Source: Owenia fusiformis (Eukaryota; Annelida; Polychaeta; Sabellida; Oweniidae). Taken from it: a stretch of 64,000 nt of DNA. Within the stretch, counting starts at the first letter, position 1; every line of letters begins with the position of its first letter. This document shows positions 1 to 11,705 of the stretch, piece after piece. The position numbers and the translations under genes are program-made. The notes under the pieces are model-generated. The model was not told the DNA's origin. It saw only the letters and a program-made list of their open reading frames with translations, and did not search any database. The DNA lies in NCBI GenBank assembly GCA_903813345.2, contig CAIIXF020000003.1, positions 12,168,931 to 12,232,930 of the forward strand, given 5' to 3'.

Positions 1-217
1 ATGTGTCACTACAGTGATTTCTCAAAATGTGACACTACAGTGAATGTTCAAAATGTGTCACTACAGTGAATTCTCAAAAGGTGGCAATCAAGAATTTTCA
101 AAATGTGACATTATTAGTGAATGCTAAAAATGTGACTGCAGTGAATGTTCAAAATGTGACACTGCAGAGAATGCTCAAAATTGGAACTACAAAGAATGAC
201 ATCAAAATGTGACACTA
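1..217. repeat. 26-bp minisatellite
   Basis: About eight or nine degenerate copies of a 26-bp unit of the form ATGTGACACTACAGTGAATG followed by TTCAAA run from the window edge to about 217. Each copy holds the small palindrome CACTACAGTG. The array probably continues left of the window. No coding sense is visible. Confidence 0.85.
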
Positions 218-751
218 CATTCAGGGGTATATAAACTTTAATTTTGATTGGGGACATGCTCTCAAAATCTCTTATAACGATTTTTATATAAAAGTTGGGT
301 ACAAAGTCAAACTAAACATACAAAGTTTACAATAGCCACACCTCCAACATAAAATATACTGATTCCTGAGGACAAAATATAAATGACTTATGTCGATATG
401 ATGTTTTTCAAATATCATGCCACTATTTCATTTAAAATCCTAATTTCATTTAGACATCTGACCAAATATGGAGATTAAGATACAGAAAATTCTGAATCGG
501 TCACAATGAATCAAAAAAGGTTCTCTTTTGGCCAAATAATTGTCAGATTTACCTTAAATTCAGATTACCATAGTAACCATTATCTTTTCACAATTAAAGT
601 AGAGATGCTGATTTTTTACAAATCAGTTACCAGATCTTTTTTGGATGTTATGTGAAAATTTCCCCAAAAAATGTTACAATCTTTTGAAATAAGAGCATTT
701 TCTGGTGAACTGATAGCATTTTCCGGTGAACTGATTGAACGTCTTGGTATT
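218..751. other. AT-rich non-coding DNA
   Basis: No convincing exon, RNA gene or repeat was found. The open frames are short and lack family resemblance or paired splice sites. Confidence 0.5.
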
Positions 752-1171
752 AAGGTCAGGGTGCATGATGGGAAATTTTCTGCATTCCTCAATTGAGTCA
801 CATGTTATTTTTCAAACAAGAATCACTCCTTCCCCACATTGTCTATATCTTCCAGTTTTGCAAAAAGAGTGCACTTATGTGCCTAGAAAAGACTTGTGAG
901 AAGAATGTTTTGATAAAGTGTATAGAAAACAAGAAAATTCAGTGAAAAAAATCAGAAAAATTTCAGAAATTTTTTTCACTGAATTTTCTCATTTTTTATA
1001 CATTTTACAAAACAAACCTTCTCACAAGGCTTTTCTAGGCACATAAGTGCACTCTTTGTGCAAACTTGGAAGATGTAGACAATGTGGGGAAGGAGTTATT
1101 CTTGTTTGAAAAATAACATGTGACTCAATTGAGGAATGCAGAAAATTTCCCAACATGCACCCTGTCCTTAA
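752..1171. repeat. Long inverted repeat (fold-back, about 205-bp arms)
   Basis: The left arm (about 752-960) and right arm (about 970-1171) are reverse complements over almost their full length with scattered mismatches. Shared stretches include TGCATTCCTCAATTGAGTCA, the GTGCACTTATGTGCCTAGAA block and the central ATTTTCTCACT-type sequence. The centre is near 965. It has almost no spacer, so it could fold into one long hairpin, like a fold-back transposon or palindromic MITE. The open frames on the minus strand in the two arms resemble each other only because the DNA is duplicated. Confidence 0.85.
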
Positions 1172-1450
1172 ACATATCTGAAAGTTATTACTGAAAATTT
1201 GAAGGTAAAATCTGAAAGTATGAAGTCTCAAATCACCATGGTCTGGAAATGGTGATATAAAATCCAGGTGTCATTTATTTATGGTGAGCACTACTTCAAG
1301 TGATTTTGCGTCAGAATTGTCAATAATGAACCCACCCTGGAATTTTTAAAAAGCGACCCTCCCCTTGAGAAATCCTGGACTGCCACTTCTGGTGCTGATA
1401 TAATAATTCCACCTTTACTTCTGCATCTGCATCGTTCTAATAACTTCCAA

Positions 1451-1482
1451 CATGGGCTTTCAACTATAGTTGAAAGCCCATG
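1451..1482. repeat. Perfect 32-bp palindrome
   Basis: CATGGGCTTTCAACTA is followed directly by its exact reverse complement. A second copy with one mismatch lies at 7912-7943, so this is a dispersed short palindromic repeat and not a chance hairpin. Confidence 0.85.
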
Positions 1483-1960
1483 CTTCCAATAATGAAAAAG
1501 TGCAACACCTACTTTACATTTGTTTACTGTTCAGGACTGAAGATAGTCAATGCAAAATATTCCTTTAGATTTTAATGCAGAAACTAGTGCACTGTGATTG
1601 GATATTTTTGACACCTATCCCAAGTAATAAATCAGCTAATTTATGAACAAGTTTATTAGTTAAATTATTCACCTCTTTATACTTGTACAACAAACATATA
1701 CCCTGCTAAATCCCCCAGATTGAATGACCAAGCAAGCAATAAATGATATTATTAAATCAATCCCATTACATTTTCACTAATAAAGTGATGCATCACAATT
1801 AAAAAAATGCAATGTTAAAAGTTGTGTTATTCAATGATTATTTATTCCAGTTGTTTTAATCAAAACACTGAAAAACATAACTCCAAAGTTAAAATAGTTG
1901 AGTCATTATTTATGATTTTTATATATAACTTCTCACGAAACATTTGATTGTCAGAACCAC
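1483..1960. other. AT-rich non-coding DNA
   Basis: No exon with both splice sites and no recognisable repeat was seen. Confidence 0.5.
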
Positions 1961-2590
1961 AACTCAGAACACCAATGATTGTTTTAAGAGGTTTTCTGGA
2001 GCTCAACTAGGGTCTAGTTAGAGCTTGTGTCTTAGCTGGGCAGAGCTTAGACATGGTTGATATGTCAGATCACTGATACGGCTGGGTAGAACCAACCTTG
2101 TCTTTTGATTTGACAATGCTCGTGTCTGGGATTAGGGTGTCAATTGAGGAGGGTGAGGAACAGTGCCAAAACTCAGAACACCAATGATTGCTATGTGAGG
2201 TGATCTGGAGCTCAACTAGGGTCTAGTTAGAGCTTGTGTCTACTCTGGGCAGAGCTTAGACATGGTTGATATGTCAGATCACTGATACAGCTGGGTAGAA
2301 CCAACCTTGTCTTTTGGTTTGACAATGCTCGTGTCTGGGATTGAAGTGTCCATTGAGGAGGGTAATATATACAGTGCCTAGCTCAGAACACTGATGATTG
2401 TTTTATGAGGTGTTCTGGAGCTCAACTAGGGTCTAGGTAGAGCTTGTGTCTATGCTGGGCAGAGCTTAGACATGGTTGATATGTCAGATCACCGACGCGG
2501 CTGGATGATACCAACCCTGTCCTTTGGCCTGACACTGCTTGTCTCTGGGATTGAGATATCAAATGGGGAGAGTGTCTTACAGGGAAAATG
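1961..2590. repeat. About 210-bp tandem repeat, 3 copies
   Basis: Copies begin at about 1961, 2170 and 2381, giving spacings of 209 and 211 bp. They share blocks such as GGAGCTCAACTAGGGTCTAG and AGAGCTTAGACATGGTTGAT. The third copy decays after about 2560. The region lies downstream of the last visible NHE exon in that gene's direction, so it is probably intronic. Confidence 0.85.
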
Positions 2591-2859
2591 CATCTTGGTG
2601 GAGCTGTTGATGATTGGTAGAGGTGTCGAATGGAAGGTGTGACTTACAGTTCTTCTAATGTACACACTTATAACCAATATCCAAAACCCTGTAAGTTACC
2701 ATGACAGGGAAATAGATGGGTAGGGGATACAAGATATGAAAAAATCCAACTTCTAGTATTTGAATTATTTTCCGGACAGACAAATGGAGGGCTTCGTTAT
2801 ATCCTTACCAAACTCTGTTAGTTGGGATAATAGAAAGAAAATATTAAGTTCATACTTAC

Positions 2860-3329
2860 CACAGTAACAGCATCATTAAGTAGTGATTCCCCAAACACGA
2901 CGATGTACAACACTTCATTGACATGAATCTCTTCAAAAACTGCCAAAACTGCAACAGGATCCACTGCTGATATCAAACTGCTAAATACCATGCACGGCAA
3001 AAATCCAAGGTTCAAATCTATGACGCCACCATATATAAGACCATATAAACAAAGTCCAATTGCGAATGTATTCCATAGAGTACCAATTACTGCGAATGTC
3101 AATATCGTTCCAATGTTGTCAAAAAATGCCCGAGTTGGCATGAAATACCCCGCTTCTAGTATTATAGGTGGCAGCAGAAATAAGAAAAATGTTGTCGCAT
3201 CTAAAGTGTAGAATAACGAATGATGGAGGCCATTGACGAGGAAGAAAATCAATCCAAGAAGCACCCCAAGGATTATGAGCATGCAGGACTCTGGGAAGAT
3301 TGAGGCTAGCCTATTCTGCAAATGGAATC
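2860..3329 (-). CDS. NHE exon 3 (transport core)
   Basis: The acceptor TTTTTTCAG at 3332-3330 and the donor GTAAGT at 2859-2854 bound 470 bp. The exon begins in phase 1 and ends in phase 0. It encodes several membrane helices with the NHE signatures [14 protein letters not shown] and [18 protein letters not shown]. This is the best conserved part of the partial gene. Confidence 0.95.
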
Positions 3330-6300
3330 CTGAAAAAACATCATTTGATAAATTCATGAAAATATATTTATTTAGGTCCACAAACATAATAATTACGCTA
3401 CAACATATTTTCACTGGCAACTTCCTGCTAGTGGGTCTATTTGTGAATTTAAAACAATCTTATTAAGCCCCCCCCCCCCCCCCCCCCAAGGTCCAAATAC
3501 ACATCTTCTCATAGAATTTGAACCTTCTAATTTGAACCTTCATGGTCAATATGAACACAAACAAGAAAACACAATAATCTGACAAATAAGCTTTGATTTC
3601 GTTGATATTACTAGATTTACAGGTCAATGTGTTTTGAATGTAAATATTTTTCACAAAAATACAAAAAAGTTATTTTTTCAACAGTAGTTCCTTATTTACT
3701 GCAATAAATTAACAGAGCATTGAAAGTGAAAAACATTAATACTCGAGTATAAATAAAACAGTTTGCTTTGAGATTGTTAACTTTAAATTTTATCAGTTTT
3801 TGTTTTCTTTTGAATCAAAATACATACAATAGAAACATATACTAAGTATCAATAAATAAAACCATCATTTTGAATGAAAAGTCAGTGTACATGTATTCAT
3901 TTTCTAAATTGACCTTATTTTATGGATGTGAATCAAATGCACCTAAAGTCTAGGTTTAAATCTGAAATTTTCACCTTGTGGGGAGTATGAAAATTTCAAA
4001 AAAATCTACTAACACATTTTACAGCTTCTACATAAACATTTTTTCAACCTTCAATAAACACTAAGGAAGTCTTATATTCAAGTCTATTATTCCGTAATAC
4101 GGAACATATCATGATCCAAAATGAAAATATTTAGGGGCAAAATTACAGCTACTGGCCCTTTAATTAAAACTAAAGGTAAGTAACAGTACATGTTCCAGTA
4201 CATATATACTTTCTGTCATAATTTAATCTTATGATTTATTCACTCTTGAATAAACCACTAATAAAAATGAAATAAAAGATAAATAAACCTAAATTTTGAA
4301 ATATTTGTACTCTTCGCACTCCTAAATTGTTATCCCAAGGGTTGGTACGAAAACAATAAAATTCATCTTGAAAAATATTTATAATTCTGTCACACTTCAA
4401 TGTATCAGTAACAGAACAATACATACAGTATAAAGATAAAGTCATGTTGTATATTTTAATCCTTTTTTAGTGTTTACTAATGAGTTATACTAAAGTTTTC
4501 AGAATTTAGTAGGACATTGCATAAAACAAGTGTTCATTATAACAGTCAATAGCCTTTAGAAACAAAATTTGCACTCCTCATTCCTCAATGTGGACTAATG
4601 CTCAACTAATTTTGAAAATGTATGCCCTTCTGAAAATTAGGGCCCATAATTAAGAATAAATGAAAACTGTTCAAAATCAAGCCCAATCTTTAAAAATTGT
4701 GAAATTTTAGAAAATGTGCCATGCCATGATGGAGTTTGACTCTCTCAAAATTTTTTGGGTGAACACTTAAGGAAATCTACCAATGGCTAATATTAATTAT
4801 CTTTCACTCACCAATTTTGGCCAAACTTGCCAAGAGAACCCATAGTGCTATGACATAAGGGGCAGCAACATGCTCAAAGTTGAATGTTACTACCGGATAT
4901 CGGCCATGCCCTGATCCACCATGGGCTTCATCAGAATGTGTTGTATCCCCATGGGTTGTTCTGTGGGACTCAGGGGTTGTTCCATGGTGATCGCTGGTTA
5001 TACCAGAGGTGTCAGTGGTTGTGCCATGGGGATCATTGGTTGTTGTATCGGGAACATTGGTTGTCACTGCGTTATCAGTAATGCTTATGATCTAAGAAAA
5101 ACATGAAGGTATTCAGTAGGTACATGTCCAAAATTTTTAAGTTGAGGAAATGTTGAATACTACCATAATATTCTTAATGCTTAATGATTACTCGAGTCTC
5201 TAGCCAATACTTGGCTAGAGGGGATTCATCTGGAATACTGTGAACTCTATTTGAAAAAAGCTGCCGGGGTTTCATAAATTTATTGAATATTTTAAAAATC
5301 GCCAGATAAATAAATCATTAATCAAACCGGACCCAGCTCGGCTCCTTGATGAGATATGACATGATTTCATCAGGATTTCGTCTAAAATTAAAACAAAATG
5401 GCTCCAAGAAAAATGGCGATGTTCGAAAACTGGACGAAATGTCGTTACGTCTGACATTAGTAACTGGCTGTAAATTCTAAGTTAGCGATCCAGAAGATGT
5501 GAACTAATACACTGATCACTTTGTGTGTGTTTTGGAATTTTTGGTGAGGTAATAAGACCAAAACTCGCAATTCAAATTGTGATGTGGAAAAATGGCGGAC
5601 ATATGATTTCAAATTTTATGATTACGACATGACCAGTTGTTCATGCAGGAATATATCTGTACTGGAAGGCCACGATACAGTGGCCTTAGAAGAAGGTAAC
5701 TTAATGACATCCTTTCAACAAAATACTTGGTCAAAAGATATAGAAATACCTTTACTAAATTGTTCCACTGCAGGCAACAAGAGTATCGAGTTTGAATAAA
5801 CCAGGAGTTGAAGTTTCAAACAAGATCTTTAGGTTAACATTCTAATGACATTGAAAGTATTAAGTGCCCCCCCCCCCCCCAGGACAACGCCTCCACCTGC
5901 CATCTTTAGCCGATTTTTACTTAGCTGAAATTCAATAGGCTTGAATCAATCCAGGGGAATCAATATTGGTAGATCTAAATCAGTGGCGTAGCTACGTGTA
6001 CGCCAAGTACGCCCAGGCGTACTCTCAAAGGAAAAATAAAATTTACCTGATTAATTGTGATGAAAAATAAACATCCCAGCAACTCTTATTGACACTATTC
6101 AACAGACCCCCCAACCTCTTTACCCCGATGTCTACACGTGTTTGGTCAAGCTGCTAACATTGCCAGTATCCACTTGCGTGGCTGAACGAAGCTTTAGCAG
6201 TTTGAAACGCATTAAGTCATACTTGCGTTCCACAATGAACGAGGAAAGACTTTCTTCCTTGGCCATGATACATATCCATAGGGAACAGGATATAAACATT

Positions 6301-7051
6301 GATACTGTTATTGACATGTTCGCAAATGCAAAAAACAGAAAGATAGAATTTATTCTATAGAATCACGTACAGATTGTTAAGATCCGAAATGGAGTTGAGA
6401 CGGTCGTGTAACTGTTCTTTTATTGTTAATCATCTTGTGAGCTAGATAAAAACAAACACAGAAAAATAATAATATTTCATGGAGAATGACCACAAAAGCT
6501 TAAAACAATGAGCCTCATACAAACAGTTTTAGGTAGCCTAAAAAATAAAATCGCCTTGATAGACGGCTTCGATCGACGATGGCATGATTATATAGAATCT
6601 GTCTATTTTGTTTCCCGAATATTATCTGTTGATACAGTTAATTCAATCCCTTTAAAAAGCTATGTCAAAATGATCAAACAATACATATTTCCTTCATTGA
6701 ATTAAGAGTGTTTAGTGTGTCCCTTATCTTCTGAACACCCGGGATCTTCCTATTTTATGGAACCATCGTTTTGTTAATTTTGATAAAACCGGGAAATCAT
6801 ACGGTACACTCGCAAAATGGGCTAGCTACGCCTCTGAAATCTTAATGTTTTCTCGTCTTCAACCTCCACTCTATTAGTCTATTAGAAAATGTAGAAAACG
6901 CACTCACCACACCAGAGTCTGCATTCACATCAGAATTTGTTTCTCTTTTTATTGTGGAAAATGTAAAATCAGTTGTTATAGCTGCCTGTTGTGTTCTCTT
7001 TACTGATATAACAACTAAAATTATTGTCACTAACGACGGATATATCCCCAT
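2860..7051 (-). CDS. Na+/H+ exchanger (SLC9A/NHE), 5' three coding exons (partial gene)
   Basis: Three minus-strand exons join in phase: 7051-6908 (codons 1-48), 5091-4812 and 3329-2860, 298 codons in all. Donors are GTGAGT, GTGAGT and GTAAGT, and acceptors are TTTTCTTAG and TTTTTTCAG. Exon 1 starts at ATG and encodes a hydrophobic signal-like segment (residues about 5-17). Exon 2 carries a Thr/His/Asp-rich extracellular stretch, then a membrane helix ending in LASLAKIG, which splices exactly into FHL of exon 3. Exon 3 holds the ion-exchange core: [27 protein letters not shown] and [12 protein letters not shown], including the conserved Asp of the LLND motif. This fits the plasma-membrane NHE group (electroneutral Na+/H+ exchange). 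The Glu in ILEAGYF is usually Asp. The remaining transporter and cytoplasmic tail must lie left of 2860 and were not found. The paralogue (NHE1, 2, 3 or 5 type) is unresolved. Confidence 0.93.
3468..3487. repeat. Poly-C tract, 20 bp
   Basis: Twenty consecutive C bases in NHE intron 2. Shorter homopolymers of the same kind occur at about 5867-5880 (C) and 9047-9056 and 28578-28589 (G). The exact length may carry sequencing error. Confidence 0.8.
3488..4811. other. NHE intron 2 body
   Basis: AT-rich intron sequence. No exon-like open frame bounded by splice sites and no transposon terminus was seen. Confidence 0.6.
4812..5091 (-). CDS. NHE exon 2 (extracellular linker and helix)
   Basis: 280 bp, phase 0 in and phase 1 out. 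The first half is low-complexity, rich in Thr, His, Asp and Gly ([15 protein letters not shown]-like). The second half matches the NHE helix [18 protein letters not shown]. The low-complexity part is where family members diverge most. Confidence 0.93.
5981..6836 (+). mobile_element. hAT-family element relic
   Basis: An 856-bp insertion in NHE intron 1, bounded by imperfect inverted ends CAGTGGCGTAGCTACG and its partner CAGAGGCGTAGCTAG. The form CAG.GGCGTAGC is typical of hAT elements. If one extra base is allowed at each end, the flanks are GATCTAAA and AATCTTAA, 6 of 8 matches, which fits a decayed 8-bp hAT target duplication. It contains the C-terminal part of a hAT transposase (separate entry) but lacks the DDE catalytic core, so it is an internally deleted copy. 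Confidence 0.8.
6097..6360 (+). pseudogene. hAT transposase C-terminal dimerisation domain (remnant)
   Basis: The plus-strand frame reads [18 protein letters not shown], then [19 protein letters not shown] and [12 protein letters not shown]. These are the signature blocks of the hAT C-terminal dimerisation region, of the kind found in ZMYM1-like domesticated transposases. The frame stops at 6358-6360 after a short tail. No ATG or upstream catalytic domain is present, so this is a fragment of an old transposase and not an active gene. Confidence 0.88.
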
Positions 7052-8043
7052 GTCTGTAGTCAGTTGCTACTACATCATGAACTACATATACAAATGAGTG
7101 AATTTCTGAGAAAACGTGCAGCTGAATTTCAGTGCTTCAACCTGCGCGCCATTTTGTACAGTAAAAGGTCAAAAGTGGGGTCACATGTCACGTGGAGTCC
7201 GGTTAAAAGTACAGATAGAATTTTAAAGGAGTATTCCACCCTACTTTTTCTGTTTTTCAAGTGAACGAGAAATTACAACCCTTGCATAAATTATACTGAT
7301 AATTTCACTGTTTGATCATTCCTCAGCTGATTCTTTTCAACAAGCTAAACTCAACATCCTGCTTATTTTTTAATTTGAATTTTAATTTGATCGGGGCCAC
7401 AAGATATGTCAGATCGGCCCATAGTAGCCAACGCAAACTAAAATCTAAAATCTAACCAAAGCAATCGTAGACATCATGATAAACCATGACATCTCAATTC
7501 TTCTCAGCCCTGAGATGCCATGATATAATGAGCGTTGTTTTGGCGATCCAGGAGAGCCCAAAATTGGTGATTTTTGAGATCTTTCATCCCAGCTCATATT
7601 TCATCTAATTCGGGTCATAAAATTTGTGTAGCTTACCTGTACCTGTGCTAATATCTGCTGTTAATTACAATGCCCCTGTGTTATGTAATGTATTGACATT
7701 AAGATAAATGATTACACGATAACTATCATACTTATTGACAGTTATAACTCCTCCAATCTGATGTGCATCACAGAATATGTCTCATAATCAATATGAATAT
7801 CAGAGCATGTTTCAGAAAGATGATATGAGTATCAGAATGAGTCGTATACGTCAGGAGTAGATAACTGGGCCAAATACAGACGGGTTTGTTTGTTCTTCCC
7901 CTTAGTCTAGTCATGGGCTTTCAACTCTAGTTGAAAGCCCATGGTCTAGTTAGGTTATTGCAGTTATTATGACTCAGGATTAGGAACCATAAAATAGAAT
8001 AAAAATAGGAAGAAGGGTTTGAATCCAGTGGTTTGATGGTGCA
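7052..8043. other. 5' flank of the NHE gene, intergenic
   Basis: Upstream of the NHE start codon. It should hold the 5'UTR and promoter, but no TATA box or exon is clear. A 32-bp palindrome lies at 7912-7943. Confidence 0.5.
7912..7943. repeat. Second copy of the 32-bp palindrome
   Basis: CATGGGCTTTCAACTC followed by TAGTTGAAAGCCCATG. It differs from the copy at 1451-1482 by one base at the centre of the hairpin. Confidence 0.85.
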
Positions 8044-8173
8044 GGGACGTAGCCAGTATAAGAAATTAGGCGAGGCCAATGTAAATAGGCGAGGCAAATT
8101 TAGACGTTAATTTTAACGTCTAATTTACTATATTTTGCTGATGCAGTTGCCTCTCGCAAATGCCTGGCTAGGT
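8044..8173. mobile_element. Possible short hAT-type MITE
   Basis: The left end reads AGGGACGTAGCCAG and the right end, reversed, reads GGACCTAGCCAGGC. Inside lies the hairpin around TTAGACGTTAATTTTAACGTCTAA and inverted GGCGAGGC blocks. No coding content and no clear target duplication were seen. Confidence 0.45.
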
Positions 8174-9023
8174 CCACGATGCAACAAGAGATGATACCAC
8201 GATGATACATGGCAGATTCGCCCACCATGCATATCAAAACAGCAATTGAAAATATTGAGGTAGAATATTCCTTTAAATATGTCCTTGAATGGTGCCATCG
8301 ATTGGCATGCTCTCATTAAAGTCAGACAGCATGGCATGTGATGTCACTGTGACTCCCGGGTGTGACCCTCTTTGGACTGATTCATAATGGCCTAGTTACA
8401 AGGACACTAACACCCCAGTCACTGCATTTGTCGTACGGCGGCCGTACGTCGACCGCAGATCAATTAAATCAGTGTATTTCTGCGCTCGCCTTGCCGCCTC
8501 CGTATGGCGTATCCAGTTTTTTACAGGCCGCAGGGTCGCCGTATTTGTTCATTTCTGAGATCCCCGTAGAAATCAACTGGCTCAACAAGATTGAATTATT
8601 ATTTGTCAATGTTTCACGATCACTTTTCATTTGATACATCCTAGCACTATGAATAACATTTCTAAATTGTCCTGATGTAAATAAAATGAAAAAAAGTATT
8701 ACTAATCAACAGAAAAGCCTAGCAACCGATACTTCAGTGGGATTTTATTTTGCCTATATCGTTTATTTAGCCTATTCATTCCACAGTTTTGGAAAATCGC
8801 GATAAAAATATATTTTGTAAGAAAAACTTCTCTCTTACTTACTTAGTATAAATTCACAATTTCAAAATCTCACGCATCACGGTGCGCATCCCTGTTTGTT
8901 CATTTTAACCCCTCTCCTCGAAACATGAAATTATGTAACTAAATGAGCCAAGCCCTAGCCCTATGCGAGAACTAGTAATAATATTGAATTCATTTCATAA
9001 CCTTTAGAATACCTTACAAAGCA
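8174..9023. other. Intergenic DNA
   Basis: Nothing supportable. A 90-codon plus-strand frame at 8362 has no resemblance to a family and no splice context. Confidence 0.5.
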
Positions 9024-9185
9024 GGCCCGTTGCCAGATTTACCTGGGGGGGGGGGGTTACCAAGGGGGAGTTTTTGTCAAGGGAGGAGCTTTTTGACAGT
9101 TTTTGGCAAAAATCATGCGAAAAGTGCTCAGAATGGTGAAAAACTGCATGATTTTGAAAGAATTTCTGGCCCCTGGCTACGGGCC
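9024..9185. mobile_element. Short MITE with GGCCCGT.GCCAG ends
   Basis: A 162-bp segment starts with GGCCCGTTGCCAG and ends with the reverse complement of GGCCCGTAGCCAG. It contains a poly-G run and Gly/Phe-rich but meaningless frames. It is most likely a non-autonomous DNA transposon. The autonomous partner is not in this window. Confidence 0.65.
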
Positions 9186-9327
9186 GGCAAAGTTACAATA
9201 TAAATAGAGCCCAAGGTTTCATGTGAAGTTGTATGCACATATCTTTACATTATTTAATTTTATTCATAATATTCTGCGGCTAATACTTTCAAACGATCGT
9301 GTTGAATTATAAACATTCTTTGCTTAA

Positions 9328-10973
9328 TTAATAAGATTGTTATTTAACATTCACAACATTGAATAATTATATGTTCCTTAATTCACATAACCACCCTTGG
9401 TATACACAGCTAACGAAAATTGACCGGTACGGGTCAAAAGCTGGACCGGTACTGGGTACAGGTTAACGGTTTTATTTGAATTTAAAATAGCCATAACTTG
9501 CTCAATATTGACTTCCTCGTGTTTAATTTGAAATATATGATGCCTCCCGATGCTTTTAAGTACCCCAATTTTTTACAGATTTTTAAACGGACCAAAACTC
9601 TCTAAATGCGCATTTATGCTATTTTCTCTCAAGAACGACTGTCTCATTTTCACGATAACTTTTATTTAGTACTTCTAACATATAAGATCTATTTTTCCCC
9701 ATCAAGGTATGATGTAAATGACATGCTATTTACATCTTGTGAGTTTCAATGACGCGCGTTTGATTTTATAAAAAATGCCAAACTTTGTGACAAATAATTT
9801 CATCAGCTATTGCCCCAAACCGGTTCGTCTTCTCGCTGCAAGCAGATTGCCCCGAACCGGTCCGTCTTCTCGCTGCAAGCAGGATGAAATTCTTTGTCAC
9901 AAAGTTAGGCATTTTTTTATAAAATCAAAGGCGCGTCATTGAAAATTAATGTGATAGGCTTAATAATTTCTTATTGACTTGACTCCGTTTCTCTATTTTC
10001 ACTTGATATAACTAAGGATTTATAGTGATCATTGGAAGCTGATAACTCTGGATCTCATAGACATATTCAGTGATCATTGAAAGCTGACAACTAGGGATCT
10101 CATCGACATATTCAGTGATCATTGGAAGCTGACAACTCTGGATCTCATAGTTAATAAGATTGTTATTTAACATTCACAACATTGAATAATTATATGTTCC
10201 TTAATTCACATAACCACCCTTGGTATACACAGCTAACGAAAATTGACCGGTACGGGTCAAAAGCTGGACCGGTACTGGGTACAGGTTAACGGTTTTATTT
10301 GAATTTAAAATAGCCATAACTTGCTCAATATTGACTTCCTCGTGTTTAATTTGAAATATATGATGCCTCCCGATGCTTTTAAGTACCCCAATTTTTTACA
10401 GATTTTTAAACGGACCAAAACTCTCTAAATGCGCATTTATGCTATTTTCTCTCAAGAACGACTGTCTCATTTTCACGATAACTTTTATTTAGTACTTCTA
10501 ACATATAAGATCTATTTTTCCCCATCAAGGTATGATGTAAATGACATGCTATTTACATCTTGTGAGTTTCAATGACGCGCGTTTGATTTTATAAAAAATG
10601 CCAAACTTTGTGACAAATAATTTCATCAGCTATTGCCCCAAACCGGTCCGTCTTCTCGCTGCAAGCAGATTGCCCCGAACCGGTCCGTCTTCTCGCTGCA
10701 AGCAGGATGAAATTCTTTGTCACAAAGTTAGGCATTTTTTATAAAATCAAAGGCGCGTCATTGAAAATTAATGTGATAGGCTTAATAATTTCTTATTGAC
10801 TTGACTCCGTTTCTCTATTTTCACTTGATATAACTAAGGATTTATAGTGATCATTGGAAGCTGATAACTCTGGATCTCATAGACATATTCAGTGATCATT
10901 GAAAGCTGACAACTAGGGATCTCATCGACATATTCAGTGATCATTGGAAGCTGACAACTCTGGATCTCATAGA
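9328..10973. repeat. 823-bp direct tandem duplication
   Basis: 9328-10150 is repeated at 10151-10973 with only a few differences, for example GGTTCGTCT versus GGTCCGTCT and one base in a T run. Each copy contains an inverted repeat of about 58-bp arms (TTCAATGACGCGCGTTTGAT in copy 1 near 9747 and its partner near 9947). The loop carries a two-copy repeat of about 37 bp (CCGTCTTCTCGCTGCAAGCA). Each copy ends in 45-bp satellite units. The near identity implies a recent event. Confidence 0.93.
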
Positions 10974-11705
10974 CATATTCAGTGATCATTGGAAGCTGAC
11001 AACTGTGGATCTCATAGATATATTCGGTGATCATTAGAAGCTGACAACTATGCATCTCGTAGACATATTCAGCGATCATTGGAAGCTGACAACTATGGAT
11101 CTCATAGACATATTCAGTGATCATTAGAAGCTGACAATTATCGATCTCATACACATATTCGGTGATCATTAGAAGCTGACAACTATGGATCTCATAGACA
11201 TATTCGGTGATCATTAGAAGCTGACAACTATGGATCTCGTAGACATATTCAGCGATCATTGGAAGCTGACAACTGTGGATCTCGTTGACATATTCAGTGA
11301 TCATGAGAGGATCTCGTAGACACATTTAGTGATCATTGGAAGCTGACAACCATGGATCTCATAGACACATTCAGTAATCATTAGAAGCTGACAACTATGG
11401 ATCTCGTGGACATAGTCAGTGATCATTAGAAGCTGACAACTATGGATCTCATGGACATAGTCCGTGATCATTAGAAGCTCACAACTATGGATCTCAAAGA
11501 CATATTCACTATTCAGTGACAATTAGAAGCTGACAACTATGGATCTCATATACACATTCAGTGATCAATGGAAGCTGACAACTATGGATCTAGTAGACAT
11601 ATACAGTGATCATTAGAAGCGAACAACTATGGATATCGTAGACATATACAGTGATCATTAGAAGCTGACAACTATGGATCTCATAGACACATTCAGTGAT
11701 CACCC
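10023..11705. repeat. 45-bp satellite (about 3 units, then about 19 units)
   Basis: The unit contains CATATTCAGTGATCATTGGA and AGCTGACAACTATGGATCTC. Three units close the first 823-bp copy (about 10023-10150) and an array of about nineteen follows the second copy (about 10847-11705). Because 45 is a multiple of three, the minus strand stays open and gives a 15-residue protein repeat. There is no gene-like start, splice context or composition, so it is annotated as satellite. Confidence 0.93.

Noticed and set aside
5584-5799. 71-codon plus-strand frame in NHE intron 1
   Set aside because: Opposite strand to the host gene, no motif, no splice sites that lead anywhere.
8362-8634. 90-codon plus-strand open frame
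   Set aside because: No motif, no repeat of composition seen in the real exons, and no splice context.
10834-11522. Long minus-strand frames with a 15-residue repeat (MITEYVYEIHSCQLL type)
   Set aside because: They arise because the 45-bp satellite unit is divisible by three. There is no start context, splice signal or family resemblance, and the frame breaks wherever a unit has an indel.
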